Source: Tamaricihabitans halophyticus (GTDB lineage: Bacteria; Actinomycetota; Actinomycetes; Mycobacteriales; Pseudonocardiaceae). Taken from it: 64,000 nucleotides of DNA. The position numbers and the translations under genes are program-made. Position 1 is the first letter of the stretch. Every line of letters starts with the position of its first letter. The notes under the pieces are model-generated. The model worked only from the letters and a program-made list of their open reading frames with translations, was not told the origin of the DNA and did not search any database. The stretch is from assembly GCF_004340875.1 (NCBI RefSeq), contig NZ_SLXQ01000004.1, positions 1 to 64,000 on the forward strand, written 5' to 3'. Of the stretch, positions 8,646-17,748 are shown piece by piece.

Positions 8646-9650
8646 TCACCGGTCTTCCGCCGCGCCGGCAGGTTCAGTGGCCGTGGCCTCGTCCATGAAC
8701 TCGCTCGCCAGAACCGCGACGGTCTCGTCGACACCCGCTTCCACCGAGGTGCGCGCCCGCCAGCCAGTAACCCGCTGAAACGCCTCGGGATTGACGAAAA
8801 CACTGTGCGCGTCAGCGGAAACCGCGTGTTCCGGCGGTGGCACTGATACCACCGGAACCGGCGGCTTGTCGGTATGCCGGCCAACCGACTCGGCTACTTT
8901 CCCGAACAGACGGGTCAACGACCACGCTTCCCCTGAACCAACCACCCAATGCCGGCCGAGCAGTCCCTCTGGCGCGTCCAATACCGCGCGAAATGCCTCC
9001 GCGCAGTCCCGGACATAGAGCAGATCCCTGGTCACCGTGCCATCGCCCCAGACGGTTAGCTCATTGCCCGCAAGCGCTCGCCTACCCATCAGCCGAACGA
9101 TGCCTGGGTCCGTCCCGCCACCAGCCTGCTGCCCAAACACCATGCACAGCCGTAGGCTGACCGCGCGCAGGATGCCCTCGCGGTGCGCGGTGAACATCAA
9201 CCGCTCGGCCTGGTACTTCTGCCGCTCATAGTCGGAGTTCGGCATATCGATTTCCGTACCATCCATGGGATGTTCCGGCGGCGTTCCGGTCTGTCCTGTC
9301 GAACCCGCGTAGACACAGAGCGGGGTCTCGGCCCGACCCGCGAAGGTCTGGATGATCGTCCGCATCGGACCGACGTTGACCGCCTCACCCAGTTCGGTCG
9401 CATCGGCCCGCCGCCAGTCCCAACTTGGCCGGATCATGAACAGGATCACGTCCGAACCGAGCAACACCGGTGCCAGGGCATCTGGATCGGTCGCATCCAG
9501 AACATGCACCGACACATCGGCGGCCGCATCTGCCGGTAGTTCCAGGGGCCGTCGCGCGATGAGTTTGAGCCTGATCTGTTGATCCAGCAACATACGGGTT
9601 ACGGCCGAGCCAAGGAAACCGCCGGCCCCCAGCACGGTGACCGTGCTCAT
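8646..9650 (-). CDS. NAD(P)-dependent dTDP-4-keto-hexose reductase
   Basis: Extended short-chain dehydrogenase/epimerase fold of 334 residues. It has an N-terminal GAGGFLG nucleotide-binding loop (8-14) and the catalytic YERQK (Y-x3-K), with a Ser/Thr-rich stretch (AGSTGQTG) before it. In deoxysugar operons this family reduces the 4-keto group as the last ring modification (EvaE, DnmV, EryBIV). Its ATG overlaps the stop of the 2,3-dehydratase gene (ATGA), and its own stop overlaps a possible GTG of the aminotransferase. The stereochemistry it sets at C-4 cannot be read from sequence. Confidence 0.87.
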   Translation of the reverse strand: MSTVTVLGAGGFLGSAVTRMLLDQQIRLKLIARRPLELPADAAADVSVHVLDATDPDALAPVLLGSDVILFMIRPSWDWRRADATELGEAVNVGPMRTIIQTFAGRAETPLCVYAGSTGQTGTPPEHPMDGTEIDMPNSDYERQKYQAERLMFTAHREGILRAVSLRLCMVFGQQAGGGTDPGIVRLMGRRALAGNELTVWGDGTVTRDLLYVRDCAEAFRAVLDAPEGLLGRHWVVGSGEAWSLTRLFGKVAESVGRHTDKPPVPVVSVPPPEHAVSADAHSVFVNPEAFQRVTGWRARTSVEAGVDETVAVLASEFMDEATATEPAGAAEDR

Positions 9651-11023
9651 CTGACCAGCTCCGCTGCCGGCTGGAAGGAATGCATCGAGCGCAGGCAGGC
9701 AAGCAGGCTTCTGGTTTGAATATTCACGTAGTGGCTGTGCCGCAACAGATCGGCAAGCTGTCCGGGAGTCACCCAGCGATAGCCTGGATGCTCGACCGGT
9801 TCGTCGACCTCCACGATGAGATTGCGACTACGGGTCTTGAGGAATCGCCCGCCCTCTTCGGACTGGGTGACATCAAACCGGATGCGGCTCGGATCAGCGA
9901 TGAGAATCTCGGCAAGGAAGGGCGGCCAGGTCGAGCGGGGCAAATGGATGTAGGTCTCCGGCGCGCATTGCACGGTCGGTGCGATCTCGGCAACGTCGAA
10001 CATTCCCGGCTCCACCCTGGCGTGCACCAGAACGTGCGGCACATCGTCGATTCGGGTGGCCAGGAAGGCGGTCAGGCCAGTGCCGCGCGCGGCGATCATT
10101 GGCTGATCCCAGGTCGCGACCTCTCTGCCATGTGCCTCGACGAGCACTCCGACCACGTCGAAATGTCGAGACTCCTGATGCGAGATCATCGTTCCGTCGT
10201 AGTGCCAACCAGACAACTCACGCAGCGGCAGCCGCTTCAGGCTGATCTCCACCGCGGCACGGGTTTCGGTGAGCCAGCCGAGAAGTTCATCCGTGGCATG
10301 CTGGCTCGGCCCGACCGGATCGGTGTCAAAGGGCAGGCAGGCCAGCACGGATCGTGCGTCCATATTGACCGCGTCGTCCTCACCGAGTAGCTCGTGCAGC
10401 TGGCCGAGGGTCAACCAGTGAAATCCGTCCAGCACCTCGACATCCTCAGCGACCTCAATCACCATGTTGCGATTCCGCTTACTGAGGAACCAGCTACCCT
10501 GTTCGGACTGGCGCACATCGACAAGCACGCGATGCCGCTCTCGCTCCCGGAAGTAATCGAGATAAGGGATCGCCGATCCGCCATGGACCCTGGTGTAGTT
10601 GCTGCGGGTCGCCTGTACCGTAGGCGAAACCTGGATGCCGTTGCAGTTCCCCGGCTCGGCCTTGAGCTGCATCAGCAGGTGCAGCACGCCATCGAACTCC
10701 TTGACGAGGATGCCCAGGATGCCGATTTCCGGCTGGTTGATGATCGGTTGATCCCAGTGTGGGATCGCCGCGGACGGCACGTCCACCTGAACGCCTTCCA
10801 CGGTGAAGAACTTTCCGCTGTGGTGGCGCAGTATCCCGGTATCCGGGCACTCCTGCCAACTGGTCAGCGATGACAGCGGAACCCGCTCGACATGGGTGTA
10901 CATCGTTGCCGCCGAGTCACGCCGATCCGCGCGCAACTCGCCGAGACCACCCAACGGACCGTCCCCAATGGAGGCCGAGCGGGTTAGGGCCCCGGCGAGT
11001 AAGCGAACATCTGCCTGTCTCAT
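9647..11023 (-). CDS. NDP-hexose 2,3-dehydratase
   Basis: Removes the C-2 hydroxyl of dTDP-4-keto-6-deoxyglucose, giving the 3,4-diketo intermediate used by the 3-aminotransferase. The 458-residue protein shows the tandem-repeat architecture of the family. Each half carries a W(L/V)T.GQL stretch followed by a VN-x2-(A/T)RS-x-LACL motif, once near the middle and once near the C-terminus. ATG 11023 is chosen over upstream in-frame ATGs because GAGG lies nine bases before it. It is the first gene of the minus-strand sugar operon and faces the glycosyltransferase across a 114-bp promoter region. No 3-ketoreductase gene lies in the window, which agrees with transamination at C-3. Confidence 0.92.
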   Translation of the reverse strand: MRQADVRLLAGALTRSASIGDGPLGGLGELRADRRDSAATMYTHVERVPLSSLTSWQECPDTGILRHHSGKFFTVEGVQVDVPSAAIPHWDQPIINQPEIGILGILVKEFDGVLHLLMQLKAEPGNCNGIQVSPTVQATRSNYTRVHGGSAIPYLDYFRERERHRVLVDVRQSEQGSWFLSKRNRNMVIEVAEDVEVLDGFHWLTLGQLHELLGEDDAVNMDARSVLACLPFDTDPVGPSQHATDELLGWLTETRAAVEISLKRLPLRELSGWHYDGTMISHQESRHFDVVGVLVEAHGREVATWDQPMIAARGTGLTAFLATRIDDVPHVLVHARVEPGMFDVAEIAPTVQCAPETYIHLPRSTWPPFLAEILIADPSRIRFDVTQSEEGGRFLKTRSRNLIVEVDEPVEHPGYRWVTPGQLADLLRHSHYVNIQTRSLLACLRSMHSFQPAAELVR

Positions 11024-11097
11024 CTGCGGCATCCTCGGTCGGCTGTGTCTGAGCCGGAACATATCAGCAGCACAACCAGGAAAAGCCCGGTTCAAGA

Positions 11098-11113
11098 CTA
11101 GGGAAATCCCGGT
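11098..11113. promoter_or_regulatory. Predicted PAS-LuxR (PimM-type) operator
   Basis: CTAGGGAAATCCCGGT matches 14 of 16 positions of CTVGGGAWWTCCCBAG, with a near-palindromic GGGAAATCCC core. It sits between the divergent 2,3-dehydratase and glycosyltransferase genes and overlaps the -35 position of the plus-strand promoter described next. No PAS-LuxR regulator gene is in the window, so the regulator would lie elsewhere in the cluster. Confidence 0.6.
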
Positions 11114-11130
11114 AAACCGATCACTAAGTT
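11102..11130 (+). promoter_or_regulatory. Putative promoter of a leaderless glycosyltransferase transcript
   Basis: TAAGTT at 11125-11130 fits a TANNNT -10 element and ends seven bases before GTG 11138. The -35 position (GGAAAT, 11102-11107, 17 bp upstream) falls inside the operator. No Shine-Dalgarno sequence is seen before the GTG, so the message may begin at its start codon. Confidence 0.4.
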
Positions 11131-11137
11131 GGCTGCC

Positions 11138-12265
11138 GTGCGAATCCTCTTCGCTTCGGTCGAATCCTTCGGCCGGCTGTTCCCTCTCCTTCCCCTTGCC
11201 GACGCAGCACGTCGCGCTGGTCACGACATACTTTTCGCGACCGGAGAGGGCATGTTTCCGGCAGTGCACCGGGCGGGGCTGCCGACAGCCAAGATCGGCA
11301 TCTCGCCCAAGGAGGCGTTCGACCGGGCGAAGGCGGCCAAGCTGCGACCGGAACTTCCCGAAGCTGACCAGATGCCAGAAATCGCCGCTACCGTGTTCGG
11401 CGAGATAGTTCCCCGGGTTATGTTCGCTACCAGCAAGTCGGTGATCGAACGCTTCCGTGCGGATCTGGTCATCTCAGAGATCGGTAACCATGGCTCGCTA
11501 CTGGCCGCACAGTATCTCGGAGTGCCCGTGCACTCGTGTACCTGGGGGCGAGTAGCCGCCACACCGATGATCGAAGAGGTATCCGAGCGCATCGCCAATT
11601 TGGCTCAAGACCTGGGTGTGTCCGGTATCGCTCCACATATCGATATCTGCCCGCCCTCGGTGCAGTCCACCAACTTCAAGGCCAACTACGAGATCCAGCC
11701 GATGCAGCCAGTCGGCTGGAGTTTTCCGGATGACGAGTTGCCGCCGCTGGTCGCACGCCGAGAGCGCCCGATCATCTACGTGACGTTCAGCTCGGTCTTT
11801 GAGCACGTCGAGGCGCAAACACTCCGCGATATCGCACAAGGCCTGGCCAAGCTGCCAGTCGACGTCCTGATGGCGACCGGAGCGGTATCCGCGGACATTC
11901 CCGACCTGCCGAACAATGTGTATCTGGCCGAATGGGTGCCACAAAGCCTCGTCGTCCCGCATACCGAACTGTTGGTTCACCATGGCGGTCCCGGGGCAAT
12001 GCTCAACGCCATGGCGGCGGGACTACCCCAGCTTGTCCTACCCGATGCGGACGGGGTCGAGCCAGGTACGTCGATCGCGGTCGAGGAATCTGGCACCGGG
12101 TACATCCTGCCGCAGGAGGAGATCAGTGCCGAAGCCATCTACACGAACGTCGTATCGCTACTCGAGGATTCGACCGTTCGTTCGGCCGTGACTTCGGTAG
12201 CCGCCGAGATCGCGGCGATGCCGACCCCAGATCAGGTCCTCGAGCTACTGGAGAAACAACGATGA
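11138..12265 (+). CDS. GT1-family glycosyltransferase (macrolide/antibiotic type)
   Basis: GT-B fold sugar transferase of 375 residues. The N-terminus VRILFASVESFGR and the C-terminal donor-binding VHHGGPGAML stretch are typical of secondary-metabolite glycosyltransferases that use dTDP-deoxysugars. A TTG at 11129 is also in frame, but GTG 11138 starts at the family's usual first strand and suits a leaderless message. Its stop overlaps the next ATG (ATGA), opening a plus-strand operon of two glycosyltransferases and two methyltransferases. It is shorter than the DesVII-like enzyme downstream and lacks that family's auxiliary-binding N-terminal region, so it may work without a helper protein. 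The acceptor and donor are unknown. Confidence 0.9.
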   Translation: MRILFASVESFGRLFPLLPLADAARRAGHDILFATGEGMFPAVHRAGLPTAKIGISPKEAFDRAKAAKLRPELPEADQMPEIAATVFGEIVPRVMFATSKSVIERFRADLVISEIGNHGSLLAAQYLGVPVHSCTWGRVAATPMIEEVSERIANLAQDLGVSGIAPHIDICPPSVQSTNFKANYEIQPMQPVGWSFPDDELPPLVARRERPIIYVTFSSVFEHVEAQTLRDIAQGLAKLPVDVLMATGAVSADIPDLPNNVYLAEWVPQSLVVPHTELLVHHGGPGAMLNAMAAGLPQLVLPDADGVEPGTSIAVEESGTGYILPQEEISAEAIYTNVVSLLEDSTVRSAVTSVAAEIAAMPTPDQVLELLEKQR

Positions 12266-13170
12266 GCAGGCAGAAGTTCGGCGAGAGCGGGCTGTGGGCC
12301 CGCTATAGCGCGACCAGGGTGACTCCGGAGTCTTCCCTGGATCTCGCCGGGTTCAAGTCCGGCTCGGTCAACTTCAAACTCGCCTTGTGGGACCCTGCGG
12401 CGAACGGCGTGCGCTATCTGAAGTCACTGATCTATCACATGGGCATGTCGCTTTCCGAGGACAATATGGCTCGACTCGGCCGGATCAAGCACCGCGAACT
12501 CGGCGACCCGATCGCGATCCGCTGTCGCGGCGAGCTCATGTGCATCGACTACTTGCTCGCCGTGCACGAACTCGACTTCCTTTCCCCACATGTACCACTG
12601 GACGGCGCCCGGGTGCTGGAGATCGGTGCGGGCTTCGGCCGCTCCTGCCACGCCATGATGTCCAATCATGACATCGCCTCTTACACCATTGTGGACCTGG
12701 ACAACACGCTCGCACTCTCCCGTTCGTACCTGAGCAAGGTACTGACACACGATCAGCTTGACCGCGTACGGTTCGTGACGCTGGACGAGGTCGAAGCACT
12801 GTTCGCCACCGCCGAGTTCGACCTGTGCGTAAACATCGATTCGTTCGCGGAGATGACCGAGGAGACGGTGTACAGCTACCTTTCCGCGATCGACACCACC
12901 GGGGCGTGGTTCTACTGTGTACAGCCGGTAGCGAAGTACCTCGACCCAACACTGGACAACCACAGCCAGGGCGCCGAACTGGTCGATCTCGCACTGAGCA
13001 CCGGGCTACTGCGAGACGTTATCGACATCAGTGACCTGGAGCAGATCAGCGCGCAGGTGCCGAAGCTACTCGAGGCATACCGTCCTTCCACCGGGTGGGA
13101 ACCGGTCGACCACACGCATCACCCGGCATACCCGCACTACTACCAGGCCCTGTACCGCAAGGCTGGATGA
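12262..13170 (+). CDS. Putative sugar O-methyltransferase (NanM-like)
   Basis: SAM-dependent class I methyltransferase of 302 residues. The glycine-rich SAM loop VLEIGAGFGRS lies near residue 115, with the acidic YTIVDLDN strand after it. The long N-terminal part before the SAM fold resembles the NanM-type putative sugar O-methyltransferases of polyether and macrolide clusters, so O-methylation of an attached or nucleotide-bound deoxysugar is the likely role. Start and stop overlap both neighbours by four bases or lie close to them. An O-methyl group is not expected on a simple dimethylamino sugar, which hints at a second sugar and fits the two glycosyltransferase genes. Confidence 0.75.
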   Translation: MSRQKFGESGLWARYSATRVTPESSLDLAGFKSGSVNFKLALWDPAANGVRYLKSLIYHMGMSLSEDNMARLGRIKHRELGDPIAIRCRGELMCIDYLLAVHELDFLSPHVPLDGARVLEIGAGFGRSCHAMMSNHDIASYTIVDLDNTLALSRSYLSKVLTHDQLDRVRFVTLDEVEALFATAEFDLCVNIDSFAEMTEETVYSYLSAIDTTGAWFYCVQPVAKYLDPTLDNHSQGAELVDLALSTGLLRDVIDISDLEQISAQVPKLLEAYRPSTGWEPVDHTHHPAYPHYYQALYRKAG

Positions 13171-13196
13171 GCGGCACCAACAGGAAGGGGCTCGGG

Positions 13197-13913
13197 ATGT
13201 TCTCCGAAGTGCACGCCGGCGTCTATGACACGCTCTACCGCGCGCGGGGAAAGGATCGATCGGACGAGTCGAAGCTGGTAACCGAATGGATCCGGAAGAT
13301 CAAGCCGGACACTCGGAGCGTGTTGGATGTGGGCTGCGGAACCGGGGCGCACCTGGGACCACTCAACGAGACCTTCGAGCATGTCGAAGGTCTCGACCTT
13401 GCCGAGCCAATGCTGGCCATAGCAAGGAAACAACTGGACCCGACAATCCAGCTGCACCACGGCGATATGTGCGACTTCACCCTTCAGCGCAGCTTTGACG
13501 CGCTGATCTGCATGTTCTGCTCGATTGCCTACGCCGGGGACCTCGCCAGGATTCGCACCGCGATCGCCAATATGGCCGAGCATCTGAACCCGGGCGGGGT
13601 ACTGATCGTCGAACCGTGGTGGTTCACGGACAAGTTCCTCGACGGTTATGTCAACGGTGACACGTGGCGAGACGACGATGGACGAGTTATCAGCCGGACC
13701 TCGCATTCGGTACGGGAAGGCGATCACACCAAGATGACAGTGCTGTTCGTCATCGCCGACGCGGACGGCATCCGGCACTACTGGGAGCCGGAGCAATTGA
13801 CCCTGTGCACTCGCGAGGACTACCTGGCCGCCTTCGTTGACGCCGGGCTCGACGTCGAGTACCACGAGGGCGCACCCGGTGGGCGCGGGCTGTTCGTCGC
13901 CGTCAAGAAATGA
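13197..13913 (+). CDS. dTDP-3-amino-sugar N,N-dimethyltransferase (DesVI/TylM1 family)
   Basis: A 238-residue SAM-dependent enzyme, the length of DesVI. The N-terminus MFSEVHAGVYDTLYRARGKD lines up with the DesVI opening (VYDL..GRGKD), and the SAM motif is VLDVGCGTGAH. The family methylates the 3-amino group of a dTDP-sugar twice before transfer. An in-frame ATG at 13167 overlaps the previous stop, but ATG 13197 gives the family N-terminus and is preceded by AGGAAGG, so it is preferred. Together with the 3-aminotransferase it predicts a 3-dimethylamino sugar. Its stop overlaps the next gene's ATG. Confidence 0.9.
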   Translation: MFSEVHAGVYDTLYRARGKDRSDESKLVTEWIRKIKPDTRSVLDVGCGTGAHLGPLNETFEHVEGLDLAEPMLAIARKQLDPTIQLHHGDMCDFTLQRSFDALICMFCSIAYAGDLARIRTAIANMAEHLNPGGVLIVEPWWFTDKFLDGYVNGDTWRDDDGRVISRTSHSVREGDHTKMTVLFVIADADGIRHYWEPEQLTLCTREDYLAAFVDAGLDVEYHEGAPGGRGLFVAVKK

Positions 13914-15229
13914 GTGCCGCCATGCGTGTGCAGATCGTGCCGATGATGGTCCCAGCCCATATCGCCCTGCTCGTTCCACTCGGCTGGGCGATGCAGAACG
14001 CCGGACATGACGTACGTGTGCTTGTACCACCAGACGCCGTCGACACCGTAGGCCGGTCCGGGTTGACCGCGGTGCCATACGGCAATCCCGTCAATCTGGC
14101 CATGGCCGAAACCGGAATGCACAATGTGGATTCCGCTATGCCGTGGATGGCGAAGATCAACGGAATGGACAGTGACGGCTCGTTTCACGACGTGGACCTA
14201 CGCAACCTCATCCTGTCCCCGCTGGTGATGTTCTACGGTGCCGAAGAGCTACGCCCCACCCTCGATGATCTGATCGACAAGACGATCGCCTGGCAGCCAG
14301 ACCTCGTGATGTGGGACTCGGTCGCCGCGTTCGCCTCGGTCCTGGCCAGGGTCTCCGGGGCAGCCAACGCACGAATGCTCTGGGGTTTCGACCATATGGC
14401 ACGAATGCGGAAGGCCTTCTTGGCGCGCGCGGAACACGAGGAAGCCCGCGACAGTATCGGAGTACTAGCGGAATCGGTACTCGCCAGGTACGGCAAGGAG
14501 TACGACGACTCGGTCCTGCTGGGCGACTTCACCGTCAACCCGGTTCCGCTGCTCGGACAGAGCAGCTTCGATATTCCCACGGTCGCCGTCCGCCAACCCG
14601 CATACGCCAACCCGACCGAGGTTCCCGACTGGGTACTCGAGCCACCGGCCAGGCCACGGATCTGCCTCACGACCGGCCGGTCACGACGTGACGTGGGCCA
14701 AACGGACAACTACGGCATTTCGATCCAAGCACTGTTCGACGGCGTTGCCGAACTGGACATCGACGTGGTCGCGACATTCACCGCCGAACAGTTGCCGGCG
14801 GATATCGAGGTCCCGGACAACGTGCGGTTGGTGGACTATGTGCCGTTCAACGTACTGCTGCCAACCTGCTCCGCGGTCGTACACCACTCCGGCGGGACGA
14901 CCATGATGATGGCGATGTGGAACGCGGTTCCGCAGATCGTGATCTCGCCGAAGGCCTGGGGTGACCCGGATCTGACCGAGCTAACCGTGGAACAGGGCGC
15001 CGGGCTTGCCATTCCCGCGGACGAACTGACCGGAGACAAGCTGAGCGCGGCGCTCACCCGCGTCCTCGATGAACCGTCCTTCGCGCGGAACGCGACGAAG
15101 ATGCGCAGCGCGACCAAGAGCTTGCCCAATCCGAACGAGGCAGTGCCGATCATCGAGCGGCTGACCGAAGAAACCCTCGCTCGGCACGCGTCGCGTGAAA
15201 GGTCGCGCCCTCACTCCGCAACCGGCTAA
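13910..15229 (+). CDS. DesVII/EryCIII/SpnP-like glycosyltransferase
   Basis: A 439-residue GT1 enzyme. MRVQIVPMMVPAHIALLVPLGWA, the QPDLVMWD strand and the VVHHSGGTT donor loop align by eye with DesVII and EryCIII, which attach dimethylamino sugars to macrolactones. Members of that group usually need a P450-like helper protein (DesVIII, EryCII); no such gene is in the window. The start may be ATG 13910 (overlapping the previous stop) or the ATG four codons on. Being the partner of the N-dimethyltransferase in a coupled operon, it is the best candidate for transferring the amino sugar. Confidence 0.9.
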   Translation: MSAAMRVQIVPMMVPAHIALLVPLGWAMQNAGHDVRVLVPPDAVDTVGRSGLTAVPYGNPVNLAMAETGMHNVDSAMPWMAKINGMDSDGSFHDVDLRNLILSPLVMFYGAEELRPTLDDLIDKTIAWQPDLVMWDSVAAFASVLARVSGAANARMLWGFDHMARMRKAFLARAEHEEARDSIGVLAESVLARYGKEYDDSVLLGDFTVNPVPLLGQSSFDIPTVAVRQPAYANPTEVPDWVLEPPARPRICLTTGRSRRDVGQTDNYGISIQALFDGVAELDIDVVATFTAEQLPADIEVPDNVRLVDYVPFNVLLPTCSAVVHHSGGTTMMMAMWNAVPQIVISPKAWGDPDLTELTVEQGAGLAIPADELTGDKLSAALTRVLDEPSFARNATKMRSATKSLPNPNEAVPIIERLTEETLARHASRERSRPHSATG

Positions 15230-15270
15230 GCTCGCGGCACCCGAACAGCTGACCGGACGAGGTACCGAGC

Positions 15271-15666
15271 ATGGGCGCAGCCAACGACGAAGCGGCCATT
15301 GACGCGGTCGCCGGAACGGCGAGCCCCACGGTGCGGCGCCTGGTGCACGATGCGGTAGCCATGCTGCGCGCGGTGGTACCTGACGCGCAACTCGACGTGG
15401 ACGCCGCGGCCAAGCTGATTGGGTTCACCTTTGCTCCCGGGACCTATAAGGGTCTGTTCGCCGGAGTGATCGCACACCGCGGCCACGTCAATCTGATGTT
15501 CAGCAACGGCGTCGAGCTGATCTCGATCGCACCCGAGCACCTACTGCAGGGCACCGGCAAGAAGGCGCGGCATATCACGTTGACCGACCCGGACCAGCTC
15601 GCTGACCACGAGATCCGCCAGCTGCTGCGGGTGGCGGCGGAGCGTACCCGCGTCAGCCTCAGCTGA
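15271..15666 (+). CDS. DUF1801 domain protein
   Basis: A 131-residue cytoplasmic protein with the features of the DUF1801/YdhG-like fold: an N-terminal helix (VRRLVHDAVAMLR), a KLIGFTFAPGTYKGLFAGV core and HVNLMFSNGVEL, ending in a helical RQLLRVAAER segment. No catalytic role is established for the family. It lies 41 bp after the glycosyltransferase, with GAGG before the ATG. It could be cotranscribed but probably marks the edge of the biosynthetic cluster. Confidence 0.75.
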   Translation: MGAANDEAAIDAVAGTASPTVRRLVHDAVAMLRAVVPDAQLDVDAAAKLIGFTFAPGTYKGLFAGVIAHRGHVNLMFSNGVELISIAPEHLLQGTGKKARHITLTDPDQLADHEIRQLLRVAAERTRVSLS

Positions 15667-15729
15667 ACGGTAATATACGGCGGTCAGAGCCACCACGGCG
15701 AGCCGAGAACCGCGAGCAGTTGCGAACAG

Positions 15730-16335
15730 ATGACTTCGGATCACACTGGCCAAGCCGCAGCCAATGAAGGGCGTTCCCGGTTGCACCGCGAAGCACGTAG
15801 GGAACAGATTCTCGCCACGGCTACCGGCGCGTTCGCACAGCTGGGCGGGTTCGCCCCGACGAGCCTGGACGACGTGGCCAGAGCAGCGGGGATCACCCGG
15901 ATGATCCTGTACCGCCACTTTGATTCCAAAGCAGACCTCTATCAGGCGGTACTCGAGCGTGCCGCCAACCAGTTGTATTCCGCGGCGACGGGCGACGACG
16001 GAATCGGCGAGCACAGCATTCCGGGGATGCTGCGCTGGGCAGCTGGTGATCCCGACGCGTTCCGGCTGCTGTTTCACCACGCCGCGCGCGAGACCGAGCA
16101 TCGGGACGAGATCGACGAGCTACGCGCAAACATGGTCGCGGCACTCGAGCAGCAGGCGAATCTGGCTACCGCCGGCCAGGTGTGGGCGTCCTGGGGCGCC
16201 AACCTCGCGGTGACCGTGGTGATCGAGGGGATCATGGCGTGGCTCGATGCCGGACAGCCGGATCCGGACCAAGCGACCGAGCGGATCATGCTCGCGGTCG
16301 ACGGCGTCTTCGAAGCCATCGGGCACAGTCCGTGA
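15730..16335 (+). CDS. TetR-family transcriptional regulator
   Basis: A 201-residue one-component regulator. The N-terminal helix-turn-helix is plain: REQILATATGAF, then SLDDVARAAGITRMILYRHFDSKADLYQAV at about residues 45-75. A variable helical ligand-binding domain follows. It is convergent with the LtrA gene (25-bp gap) and follows the DUF1801 gene after 63 bp. No clear palindromic operator was found in that gap, so its target is unknown. It may control the small DUF1801 unit or genes elsewhere. Confidence 0.9.
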   Translation: MTSDHTGQAAANEGRSRLHREARREQILATATGAFAQLGGFAPTSLDDVARAAGITRMILYRHFDSKADLYQAVLERAANQLYSAATGDDGIGEHSIPGMLRWAAGDPDAFRLLFHHAARETEHRDEIDELRANMVAALEQQANLATAGQVWASWGANLAVTVVIEGIMAWLDAGQPDPDQATERIMLAVDGVFEAIGHSP

Positions 16336-16360
16336 GAAGTGCCGCGCTCGGCAACTTGGC

Positions 16361-17563
16361 TCAACCACTGGCCCTTGCCGACCGATTGGCCGTGAGCTGC
16401 GTGACGACCGCGAGTGTAGCCATCACCACGACGGTTGCCAGACCGATCACCAGTGGCGGCACCGCCGCACCAAGCACCAGTCCGAGCGTCCCAACGATCA
16501 CCAGCCCGGCGGCGGCTACGTACCTCGCGCGGGCGACCGAGCCAGTTCGGGACCGCAGGAACAGGATATTGCCGGCAAGGTAGATCAGGGGTCCACCAAC
16601 GGTGGTCAGCACCACGGTCGCGTCCGTATCGGCGTGTGTGATGCGCAGTTCGATCGACACTGCTACGACAATCGCCCCGGCGACCATCAACAAATGCGCG
16701 TAGGCAAACGCCGAACGCAACGCGCTGGTGCTGGAGTCGCCACGGCTCGCCAACGTATCCGCACCGGCGAGCGCGAAATATGCCCACCACATCACGAACA
16801 ACCCAATGAACCCGAAAACGGTCGCTACCACGGCGCGCAGCGGAATCGGGTCAAGCTCGGCGAGCGTGAAGCCCATGATCAGGATTGACTCACCGAGCGC
16901 GATGATGAAGACGCCGCGGTTGCGCTCCGCGAGATGTTCCGGATCGGTAGGCCAGGTGGCCATCGGCGCCGTGCCGAGACCGGGAAACCGGTAGTCGAAC
17001 CTCGGGCCGGCAAGATCGATGACCAGCGCGACGAACCAGACCGCCAGTCGCGGCCCAGTGTCGAGGAAGGCACCAACAAGCCACAGCACACCGGAGGACG
17101 CGCTCCATGCCAGCAAGTTCGTGTAGTTCTTGGCCAGCACATGGCCGCGCATGGCCACGGCCATAAAGGCCGCGCGACCGACCTGCGCCGCTACATAGCA
17201 GGCCGCGAACAGTAACCCGTCGTCACGAAACGCCTGCGGTAGCCCCAGGGCCATACCGAGCGCGGCGAGCATCAGCAGACCGTTCAGTACCCGCACCGCC
17301 CCACTTCGCGGGTCCAACCAGTTCATTGCCCACGCGGAGTAGTTCCACGCCCACCAGACGGCACCGAACAACAGTGCCACTTCCGCGAAGCCCAACCAGG
17401 TGAGGTGGGCAAGGAGCGTATGCGAGACCTGAATGATCGCGAATACGTAGACCAGATCGAAGAACAGCTCGATCGGCGCTACCTCGGATCGGCGCTCATC
17501 GTCTGGACGCATCAATCGCGGGTGTGCCCGCGGTGCCGGCATGGCGTCGTTGTTGTTGGACAC
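16361..17563 (-). CDS. Low-temperature-requirement protein A (LtrA) family membrane protein
   Basis: A 400-residue polytopic membrane protein, about 10-12 hydrophobic segments. The N-terminal VAPIELFFDLVYVFAIIQVSH motif is the signature of the LtrA family, followed by LFGAVWWAWNYSAW; GVFIIALGESILIMG lies in the middle. The biochemical role of the family is not settled. The open frame extends to 17620, but GTG 17563 is preferred because GGGAAG lies six bases upstream; a codon-27 ATG has no ribosome-binding site. It is followed only by the convergent TetR gene. Confidence 0.85.
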   Translation of the reverse strand: MSNNNDAMPAPRAHPRLMRPDDERRSEVAPIELFFDLVYVFAIIQVSHTLLAHLTWLGFAEVALLFGAVWWAWNYSAWAMNWLDPRSGAVRVLNGLLMLAALGMALGLPQAFRDDGLLFAACYVAAQVGRAAFMAVAMRGHVLAKNYTNLLAWSASSGVLWLVGAFLDTGPRLAVWFVALVIDLAGPRFDYRFPGLGTAPMATWPTDPEHLAERNRGVFIIALGESILIMGFTLAELDPIPLRAVVATVFGFIGLFVMWWAYFALAGADTLASRGDSSTSALRSAFAYAHLLMVAGAIVVAVSIELRITHADTDATVVLTTVGGPLIYLAGNILFLRSRTGSVARARYVAAAGLVIVGTLGLVLGAAVPPLVIGLATVVVMATLAVVTQLTANRSARASG

Positions 17564-17748
17564 GTGCCACTTCCCGATACTCTGCCGATAGGGGCGAGTC
17601 ATCCTAAACCGACAGTCCACACAGGTGCCGACAGCGAACGAACGCGTGTCTCCAAACCAACCCCGGCTGTTTCCATTTTCACCTGAAAGCGCGAAGGCAC
17701 TAGAAGGCCAGTCACTGTTCTTCGAGGCAGCTCAGCGAGCAGCTTGTC

